Positions 1 to 4,329 of a stretch of 5,665 nt of DNA are shown here, one piece after another. Position 1 is the stretch's first letter. Every line of letters begins with the position of its first letter. The DNA is from an uncultured bacterium (GTDB lineage: Bacteria; Bacillota; Clostridia; Oscillospirales; Oscillospiraceae), in contig CAJMQD010000074.1 in NCBI GenBank assembly GCA_905215425.1, positions 1-5,665 of the forward strand. The letters run 5' to 3'. Made by a program: the position numbers and the translations under genes. The notes under the pieces were generated by a model. That model was given only the letters and a program-made list of their open reading frames with translations, did no database searches and was not told the origin of the DNA.

Positions 1-1
1 T

Positions 2-286
2 GCCCTTCTCAAAGCATACAAGATCATTACCGGGGACGATCCGGACCAGAACAGGAGTGACGAGGGAAAGGTTACCAGAGGTGGGTACAACGTTGAACCA
101 GGCAAGCCCGGAGAGCGTGTCCCTCCTGTAGGAGATACCCCTATCAAATGTCAGCGGTGCGGTATGCTGATCCCTGATTTCTGGGATGGACAGGAGCTGA
201 TCAAGGCGGAGACGATTGCGGAACGGGCCAAAGCCAGGTATGGGGAGCCACTTTGTATCAAGTGCGGGAAGAAGGCGGCGAAATGA
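2..286 (+). CDS. 3' end of a phage protein with C-terminal zinc-ribbon-like tail (possible single-strand annealing protein)
   Basis: Only the last 94 codons are present; the gene starts upstream of the window. The visible chain begins ALLKAYKIITGDDPD, continues through a polar, Gly/Pro-rich linker, and ends in two Cys pairs: KCQRCG at visible residues 50-53 and LCIKCG at 85-88, about 31 residues apart. This is a probable zinc-binding ribbon. Between the pairs lies a helix-like segment (KAETIAERAKARYG). The stop codon overlaps the next start as ATGA, so the two genes are probably translationally coupled. From memory, ERF/RecT-type annealing proteins of clostridial phages can have this kind of tail, and the position before NinB-like and SSB genes fits a recombinase. 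The catalytic core is outside the window, so the family is an inference. That it is a real gene end is well supported by the open frame and the paired cysteines. Confidence 0.7.
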   Translation, partial: ALLKAYKIITGDDPDQNRSDEGKVTRGGYNVEPGKPGERVPPVGDTPIKCQRCGMLIPDFWDGQELIKAETIAERAKARYGEPLCIKCGKKAAK

Positions 287-813
287 ATCTAACCTTCACA
301 CAGTCGAAAATCTCAATGGAGGACGGCCTGTGGCTGTGCCTGAAGGTGAACGAAACCGCCCCGGCCAGGGAGTTTGTGCTAAAGAAACAGAACAAATTAT
401 ATGACTGTAAGATCAAGCAGCACCGGGACAAGCGGAGCATGAACGCAAATGACTACTGCTGGGTGCTGCTGGACAAAATGGCTGACGCACTTCACACAAC
501 AAAGGAAGAACTCTACATACAAAAGGTACGGGAAGTCGGACCGTTTAAGGATTTTACCCTGACGGAGGATGAAGCAAATACATTCCGTGTGGCATGGGAA
601 CTGCTTGGGACAGGGTGGCCTACGGAACAGGTTGGCTATGACAAGGACGGCGACAGGCTGGTTATCAGGGCCTATTACGGCTCCAGCAGATACAACACCA
701 GGCAAATGTCCCGGCTCATTGACAGCATCGTGCAAGACTGCAAGGACCTTGGCATTGAGACATTGCCGCCTGAGAAGCTGGCGGCCATGAAGGAGGAGTG
801 GGGCCGTGCATAA
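283..813 (+). CDS. NinB/Orf-like phage recombination protein (HNH-less partner)
   Basis: A 176-residue protein. Residues 45-70 contain K-QHRDKRSMNANDYCWVLLDK, the basic 'RS-NxN' helix pattern typical of NinB (lambda Orf)-like proteins, which assist RecA-independent recombination and bind ssDNA or SSB. Residues 126-176 (AYYGSSRYNTRQMSRLID, then GIETLPPEKLAAMKEEW) are a conserved C-terminal block that I recall from clostridial phage proteins. In several Firmicutes phages a similar region is fused to an HNH domain (putative HNHc nuclease family); here the HNH is the separate next gene. I chose ATG 283 because it forms an ATGA overlap with the upstream stop. A TTG at 253 in the same frame would add ten residues but lies deep in the upstream gene. 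The family call is by pattern only; a broader description is 'conserved phage recombination-region protein'. Confidence 0.7.
   Translation: MNLTFTQSKISMEDGLWLCLKVNETAPAREFVLKKQNKLYDCKIKQHRDKRSMNANDYCWVLLDKMADALHTTKEELYIQKVREVGPFKDFTLTEDEANTFRVAWELLGTGWPTEQVGYDKDGDRLVIRAYYGSSRYNTRQMSRLIDSIVQDCKDLGIETLPPEKLAAMKEEWGRA
790..798 (+). promoter_or_regulatory. Strong Shine-Dalgarno site for the HNH gene
   Basis: AAGGAGGAG lies 7 bases before the GTG at 806, inside the end of the NinB-like gene. It supports the GTG start and the 8-base gene overlap. Confidence 0.8.
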
Positions 814-1174
814 ACAGACCAAACAAACAGCCATATCGGCCCGTGTCAAGGCCGCTGTGGCCGCGCGGGACTGCACCCAAGGTCCCGCCACCTGCATCCT
901 CTGCGGCGCTCCGGGAGGCCCCCACTGTCATGTGGTGCGCCGCTCCCAGGGCGGCATGGGGGTGGTGGAGAACATCGTTACCCTGTGCGGCCCCTGCCAC
1001 TACGCTTTTGACGAGGGGCTGTTTATGGATCGGCTGCGGCCTCTTGGATTCCATTCCCAGGCGGACATCAGGGCATACATCATCAACTATCTCAGAGGCT
1101 TTTATCCTGACTGGACCGAGGAGAAAGTGAGGTATCACAAATGGGACAGTGTGAGCAAGTCCTCCAGTACATAA
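806..1174 (+). CDS. Small HNH endonuclease
   Basis: A 122-residue protein with a compact HNH fold: Cys30-x2-Cys33 (CILC), the HCHVVRR segment with His42 as the likely catalytic first His, Asn56 in VVENIVTLC, and Cys61-x2-Cys64-His65 (CGPCH). The two Cys pairs would hold a structural zinc, and His42/Asn56/His65 would form the beta-beta-alpha metal site. HNH proteins of this size cut DNA and are common in phages. Here the gene sits in the recombination block rather than beside a terminase, which suggests DNA processing together with the NinB-like protein instead of packaging. The start is a GTG with an excellent Shine-Dalgarno site; it overlaps the upstream gene by 8 bases. The C-terminal 30 residues are basic and aromatic and are partly encoded in the overlap with the next gene. 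It does not look like a homing endonuclease because it is in line with the operon and interrupts nothing. Confidence 0.88.
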   Translation: MHKQTKQTAISARVKAAVAARDCTQGPATCILCGAPGGPHCHVVRRSQGGMGVVENIVTLCGPCHYAFDEGLFMDRLRPLGFHSQADIRAYIINYLRGFYPDWTEEKVRYHKWDSVSKSSST

Positions 1175-1365
1175 AGGATTTTGGTTCTATCAACCCGGCA
1201 CAGGCATTTTTGGACTTGGGTTGCTACCGACTGGGAGCGAGGATATATGATCTCAGGCACAAGCATGGGTATTCAATCAGGAAAACAACTGTCAGCGCAA
1301 AAAACCGATACGGCAAGGCGGTGAGCTACGCCGAGTACAGATTGGAGGATAACAATGCTCAATAA
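1141..1365 (+). CDS. Small phage helix-turn-helix protein
   Basis: A 74-residue protein: QVLQYIKDFGSINPAQAF (helix 1 and turn), DLGCYRLGARIYDLRHKHGY (recognition-helix-like part), then a basic beta-wing-like tail with KNRYGKAVSYAEYRL. The layout 'xxxYLxxxGSIxxxxAxxxLGxxRLxARIxDLRxxGxxI' is the pattern of the small phage helix-turn-helix family (HTH_39 type), presumed DNA-binding. ATG 1141 is preceded by AGTGAGG about 8 bases upstream; it overlaps the HNH gene by 34 bases and SSB by 11 bases, the longest overlap between consecutive genes here. Its target is unknown. Its place next to SSB and the replication genes makes a role in early-operon control or replication plausible, but this is inference. 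Confidence 0.8.
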   Translation: MGQCEQVLQYIKDFGSINPAQAFLDLGCYRLGARIYDLRHKHGYSIRKTTVSAKNRYGKAVSYAEYRLEDNNAQ

Positions 1366-1780
1366 AGTATTCATCATGGGACGTCTGACCCGCGATCCAG
1401 AACTCAGGCGTACCCAGACAGGCACACCCGTGGCCTCCTTTTCCCTGGCCGTAGACCGGGATTTCAAGGACAAGGCCACCGGCGAGCGGACCACTGACTT
1501 TATCGATGTGGTGTCCTGGCGGAACACGGCGGAGTTTGTCAGCCGCTATTTTACTAAGGGACGTATGGCTGTTGTGGAGGGCCGGCTCCAGATGCGTGAC
1601 TGGACGGACAAGGACGGCAACAAGCGCACCAGCGCGGAGGTGGTAGCCGACCATATCTACTTCGGGGACTCTCAGCGGAGCGGGGACACCTCCAACACCA
1701 GCGGGGACTACGGAGCGCCGGAGCCCCAGCAGGACGGCTTTTCTGAACTGGCCGACGATGACGGCAAACTCCCGTTTTAA
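1355..1780 (+). CDS. ssb: Single-stranded DNA-binding protein
   Basis: A 141-residue SSB. The OB-fold occupies roughly residues 1-107: MLNKVFIMGRLTRDPELR, the TGTPVASFSLAVDR strand pair, TDFIDVVSWRNTAEFVSRYFTKG and VVEGRLQMRDWTDKDGNKR, all standard bacterial/phage SSB blocks including the aromatic Trp and Phe residues that stack on bases. A flexible Ser/Gly/Gln linker follows, and the protein ends in the acidic tip DDDGKLPF, the usual partner-docking peptide (DDDIPF-like). It would coat ssDNA at the phage fork and recruit recombination proteins. The start is ATG 1355 with GGAGGA at 1344-1349, 5 bases before. Length is typical for phage SSBs, which have shorter linkers than host SSB. Confidence 0.97.
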   Translation: MLNKVFIMGRLTRDPELRRTQTGTPVASFSLAVDRDFKDKATGERTTDFIDVVSWRNTAEFVSRYFTKGRMAVVEGRLQMRDWTDKDGNKRTSAEVVADHIYFGDSQRSGDTSNTSGDYGAPEPQQDGFSELADDDGKLPF

Positions 1781-1794
1781 GGGGATGAGATAAG

Positions 1795-2499
1795 ATGGCA
1801 AAGAACAAAGACCCCGCCGTTTTGTTCTATACATCCGATTTCCTGGGCGGGGCGGCTCTGATGAATATGAAGGAGCGTGGCCAGTACATCACCCTACTGT
1901 GCCTCCAGAGGGAGCGGGGGCACATGACGGAGGGGGAGGTAGCCCGTGCGGTCGGGAGGCTGTCTGAGGAGGTCCGGGGGAAGTTTGAGACGGACGAGGA
2001 CGGCAAGCTGTTCAACCGCCGAATGGAGGAGGAGATCAAAAAAAGGGAGGCTCACTCTCAACGGCAAAGAGAGAATGTGGCAAAGCGGTGGAATAAACAA
2101 AAGGATGACGATGGTATGTCCAGTGGTAATACCATGGTATTACCTTTAGGAAATGGAACATCATCATCGTATATAGATAACTTATCGTTAGAACAGGAAA
2201 CATCCTCCGCACGCACGCGCGAAGCCATCGCCACCGTCATGTCTGCGTACCTGGATAAAATCAACGCCAATCCGTCACAACAGAGCCTTGATGAGCTAAA
2301 GGGATATGTGGAGCAGATGGGGCCGGAGTGCTGTCAAAGGGCGTTTGATATTGCCCTGGATGAGAAAAAAACGTCCTGGTCATATATCCGGGCGATCCTG
2401 CGAAATAAGCTGGCTCAAGGAGTTCGATGTTTATCCGACTGGGACGCGGTGGAAGACAAGCGGAAGGGGGAGGGAGAGGATGATTACTGGGCCAAATGA
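1795..2499 (+). CDS. Phage replisome organiser with DnaD-like C-terminal domain
   Basis: A 234-residue protein in three parts. Residues 5-85 (DPAVLFYTSDFLGGAALMNMKERGQYITLLCLQ) form a winged-helix region like those at the N-terminus of phage replisome organisers (DUF1376 type). Residues 86-142 are a polar linker (NVAKRWNKQK onward). Residues 143-225 form a DnaD-like domain with the marker segment KKTSWSYIRAILRNKLAQGV (W195, Y197, I198, I201, L202). In Firmicutes phages such proteins bind the origin, often within their own gene, and help load the helicase. AAGGGGATGAG precedes ATG 1795 after a 14-base gap, the largest gap in the window. The 3' end overlaps the helicase gene by 20 bases. The linker-coding DNA is AT-rich and carries a 20-bp palindrome (separate entry). 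Confidence 0.88.
   Translation: MAKNKDPAVLFYTSDFLGGAALMNMKERGQYITLLCLQRERGHMTEGEVARAVGRLSEEVRGKFETDEDGKLFNRRMEEEIKKREAHSQRQRENVAKRWNKQKDDDGMSSGNTMVLPLGNGTSSSYIDNLSLEQETSSARTREAIATVMSAYLDKINANPSQQSLDELKGYVEQMGPECCQRAFDIALDEKKTSWSYIRAILRNKLAQGVRCLSDWDAVEDKRKGEGEDDYWAK
2104..2200. other. Candidate phage replication origin inside the organiser gene
   Basis: The linker-coding DNA contains a perfect 20-bp palindrome at 2125-2144. The heptamer ATGGTAT occurs at 2111-2117 and 2134-2140, with its complement at 2129-2135. A second interrupted palindrome, GATAA-C-TTATC, is at 2176-2186. The stretch 2141-2200 is 19/60 G+C (about 32%), whereas 1921-1980 in the same gene is 43/60 (about 72%). Lambda O and several Gram-positive phage initiators have their origin within the linker of the initiator gene, which is the precedent. 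No canonical DnaA box was found; TTATCGTTA at 2182-2190 shares only part of it. The origin call is inference from position, symmetry and AT content. Confidence 0.45.
2125..2144. repeat. Perfect 20-bp palindrome
   Basis: GGTAATACCATGGTATTACC equals its own reverse complement. It does not extend further, since the flanking bases are T on both sides. It encodes GNTMVLP in the organiser linker. It could be a binding site for a dimeric protein (organiser or the helix-turn-helix protein) or a cruciform at an origin. It lacks a loop and a following T-run, so it is unlikely to be a terminator. Confidence 0.9.
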
Positions 2500-3745
2500 C
2501 GCCCTGTTGTTCCGTCCTGAGTTCATAGACCCATCCCAGCCCACGGGGCTTTGGTGGGTACGGAACGCGGAGGACGTGGACGCAGTGAGGATCAACGCGG
2601 TGTGCAAATCGCTGACAGCACCCTGGTCTGAGGTCAACGGATGGACGGAGTGGCTGGCTCAGTTCCCGTATATCCTGCTGGCGATCCCACCTGGTGCCGC
2701 ACAGGATGAGGCGGCGGAGCAGTTGACCGCGCGAGTGCCCATCCCGGTGATGGTACCAGCGCCACGTGACTTCCTGGGGTGCGAGACGGTGTGGTCATTG
2801 CGGGAGGAGGGCGGCCTGAAAGCCATTGACCGGCTGCTGCTCAACGCGGAGGAGCTGCCCACTCAAGGATTGCTCAACCTGGCGGATGTGGACACAACAC
2901 AGCGGAAAAACGCCAAGCGGGTGGTGTCCGGTATCCCTGACCTGGACCGGGCCATTGGAGGTTTTGTAGGCGGAGAGCTGTCCGTCTGGACCGGAAAGCG
3001 TGGGGAGGGCAAGAGCACCATTCTGGGACAGATATTGTTAGACGCGGTGAACCAAAGCCATTGCGTCTGCGCCTACTCTGGGGAGCTTCCAAAGGAGCAG
3101 TTTAAACTTGGGCTGCTCCAGCAGGCGGCGGGTTATCTCCACACCCGGCGGCGGGAGGACCAACGGACGGGCCGAGTTATGTACGATGTTGAGGATCGGG
3201 TTATACCGGCAATCAACGAGTGGTGGGACAAGATGCTGTTTTTAACGGACATTCAGCAGAAGAATGCTCATGACGAGGACAACATTCTCAAACTTTTCGA
3301 GTATGCCAACCGGAGGTATGGGTGTGACACGTTTCTGGTAGATAACATCATGACGGCTGAACTAAAGAACGAGCAGCAAATTGGATTTTGGAGAGCGCAG
3401 TCCTCATTTGCCGGGAGGCTGGTGGCGTTTTCAAAGCGGCTGGATGTCCATGTGCATCTGGTGGCGCATCCCAGGAAAACGGACGGCCCGATTGAAGCGG
3501 ACGATGTAGGTGGGAGCGCGGATATTACAAACCGGGCTGACAACGTGTTCAAGGTCGAGCGGGTACCGGAGGAGAAGGTGCGGGAGGTCGGATATTCTAC
3601 ACTCCTGACCGTGCTGAAGAATAGAGAGTTTGGAGCGAGGGATCGGGTGCGGCTTGATTACAACGAAGCGTCTAAGCGGTTCTATCAGGCTGATGGAAGC
3701 CCGTCAAAATGTTACACATGGGAGTTGAAGATGAAGAATGGATAG
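2480..3745 (+). CDS. DnaB/gp4-type replicative helicase with degenerate TOPRIM-like N-terminus
   Basis: A 421-residue protein. The C-terminal RecA-like motor (about 148-421) has: VVSGIPDLDRAIGGFVGGEL (148-167), the domain entry typical of this family; Walker A GKRGEGKST at 172-180; Glu202 in YSGELP as likely catalytic Glu; Walker B TFLVDN with Asp288; the HVHLVAHPRK segment with His330; and NREFGARDRVRLDYNEASKRF near the end, the arginine-finger and beta-strand block. Residues 25-137 follow the layout of a primase/Twinkle TOPRIM region, but the metal-binding D-x-D site appears replaced by LLAIPPGAAQ (66-75), so priming activity is not expected. It should unwind DNA as a ring at the phage fork, recruited by the organiser encoded just before. 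I chose ATG 2480 because GGGAGGG (2468-2474) sits 5 bases upstream; the frame stays open to 2306 but that part lies inside the organiser gene. Confidence 0.88.
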   Translation: MITGPNDALLFRPEFIDPSQPTGLWWVRNAEDVDAVRINAVCKSLTAPWSEVNGWTEWLAQFPYILLAIPPGAAQDEAAEQLTARVPIPVMVPAPRDFLGCETVWSLREEGGLKAIDRLLLNAEELPTQGLLNLADVDTTQRKNAKRVVSGIPDLDRAIGGFVGGELSVWTGKRGEGKSTILGQILLDAVNQSHCVCAYSGELPKEQFKLGLLQQAAGYLHTRRREDQRTGRVMYDVEDRVIPAINEWWDKMLFLTDIQQKNAHDEDNILKLFEYANRRYGCDTFLVDNIMTAELKNEQQIGFWRAQSSFAGRLVAFSKRLDVHVHLVAHPRKTDGPIEADDVGGSADITNRADNVFKVERVPEEKVREVGYSTLLTVLKNREFGARDRVRLDYNEASKRFYQADGSPSKCYTWELKMKNG

Positions 3746-3953
3746 GGCGCGAATAATGGAGCTGATAGAGGGAGAGATCAGACGGAGAGAGGCGCTGATT
3801 CAAGCCGGGACATTCTTCGCGGAAGACCATCGGGAAGTTGCGCAGGCGCTTCGAATTGTGTTGGAGGCATACACGGCCCCGCCAGCAGTGGAAAATATCG
3901 TTATAGCCCAAGAGCCACTGCGTGAAAAGTGGTGGAGGAAAACATGCGGCTGA
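3738..3953 (+). CDS. Unrecognised 71-residue phage protein
   Basis: I do not recognise a function. The first 46 or so residues (MDRARIMELIEGEIRRREAL, then EDHREVAQALRIVLEAY) are charged and look like two amphipathic helices separated by a short AGTFFA loop. The rest is a Pro-containing tail ending WWRKTCG. There is no signal peptide, membrane segment or Cys pair. It overlaps the helicase end by 8 bases and rusA by 10 bases, which argues that it is translated as part of the coupled chain. The Shine-Dalgarno site is weak (GGAG at 3721-3724, 13 bases away), so reinitiation from the helicase stop is likely. An alternative start at ATG 3756 would remove six residues. Possibly an accessory of the helicase or of RusA by position only. 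Confidence 0.7.
   Translation: MDRARIMELIEGEIRRREALIQAGTFFAEDHREVAQALRIVLEAYTAPPAVENIVIAQEPLREKWWRKTCG
3934..3939 (+). promoter_or_regulatory. Shine-Dalgarno site that decides the rusA start
   Basis: GGAGGA lies 4 bases before ATG 3944. GTG codons at 3929 and 3932 are in the same frame or overlap the site itself and have no good site of their own, so ATG 3944 is preferred. Confidence 0.75.
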
Positions 3954-4318
3954 TTATCCCGTTTTCTCTGCCTGGTCTCAACGAGTACATAGAAGCGGAA
4001 CGGGGCCACCGGCAGAAGGGGGCAAAACTGAAACGGGATTGCCAGACATCGGTAATCATAGCTCTTAGACGTCAGATCAGAATGCCTTTACGGGAGCCTG
4101 TGTTCATGCGATACCTCTGGGTGGAAAAGAACCGGAGACGGGATAAGGACAACATCTCCAGCTTTGGCCGGAAGGTTATCCAGGACGCCTTAGTGAAGAT
4201 GGGTGTTCTGAGGAATGACGGCTGGGAGAATATCGAAGGATTTTCTGACAGCTTCGCTGTGGACAAGGGAAAGCCAAGGATAGAGATCGAGATCGAGGAA
4301 CCAGGAGAAAAACCATAG
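3944..4318 (+). CDS. rusA: RusA-family Holliday junction resolvase
   Basis: A 124-residue protein, close to the usual length of about 120. The N-terminus MRLIIPFSLPGLNEYIEAER has the RusA pattern of a beta strand followed by P-x-x-N-x-Y. The active site is RRDKDN: Asp67 and Asp69 correspond to the paired catalytic aspartates of RusA (D70 and D72 in the E. coli protein). A basic helix (FGRKVIQDALVKMGVL, with Lys77) follows, and Asp92 in RNDGWENI is a good candidate for the third acidic residue. The C-terminus KPRIEIEIEEP is the final strand. RusA dimers cut four-way junctions symmetrically; in phages this resolves recombination and replication intermediates before packaging. It overlaps the small upstream gene by 10 bases. 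The methyltransferase follows after 11 bases. Confidence 0.93.
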   Translation: MRLIIPFSLPGLNEYIEAERGHRQKGAKLKRDCQTSVIIALRRQIRMPLREPVFMRYLWVEKNRRRDKDNISSFGRKVIQDALVKMGVLRNDGWENIEGFSDSFAVDKGKPRIEIEIEEPGEKP

Positions 4319-4325
4319 GAGGAGA
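4317..4325 (+). promoter_or_regulatory. Strong Shine-Dalgarno site for the methyltransferase
   Basis: AGGAGGAGA begins within the rusA stop codon and its AGGAGG core ends 7 bases before the GTG at 4330. It fixes the GTG start. Confidence 0.8.
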
Positions 4326-4329
4326 TATC

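Noticed and set aside
253..282. TTG start for the NinB-like gene
   Set aside because: It lies inside the upstream zinc-ribbon end; ATG 283 forms an ATGA overlap and gives a protein start like its relatives.
397..897. 166-codon antisense open frame across the NinB-like gene
   Set aside because: No motif or ribosome site; Cys/Leu/Val-rich sequence of the kind produced by reading a GC-rich gene backwards.
798..1130. 110-codon frame overlapping the HNH gene on the same strand
   Set aside because: Pro/Ala/Arg-rich product without recognisable motifs; the HNH frame has intact zinc and catalytic residues. Unlike the ORF at 4556, nothing supports it beyond being open.
1292..1834. 180-codon antisense open frame across ssb
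   Set aside because: Antisense to a clearly conserved SSB, no recognisable motifs, no good start site; explained by codon bias. It shows that length alone does not prove an overlapping gene here.
2125..2144. Palindrome as a transcription terminator
   Set aside because: It is in mid-gene, has no loop and no following T-run, and transcription must continue into the helicase gene.
2306..2479. Upstream extension of the helicase frame by 58 codons
   Set aside because: It lies wholly within the DnaD-like domain of the organiser, reads as basic low-quality sequence, and a good Shine-Dalgarno site plus ATG exists at 2480.
4283..4299. Tandem GAGATC repeats near the end of rusA
   Set aside because: Just over two copies, explained by the alternating E-I strand of the protein; no sign of wider repetition.
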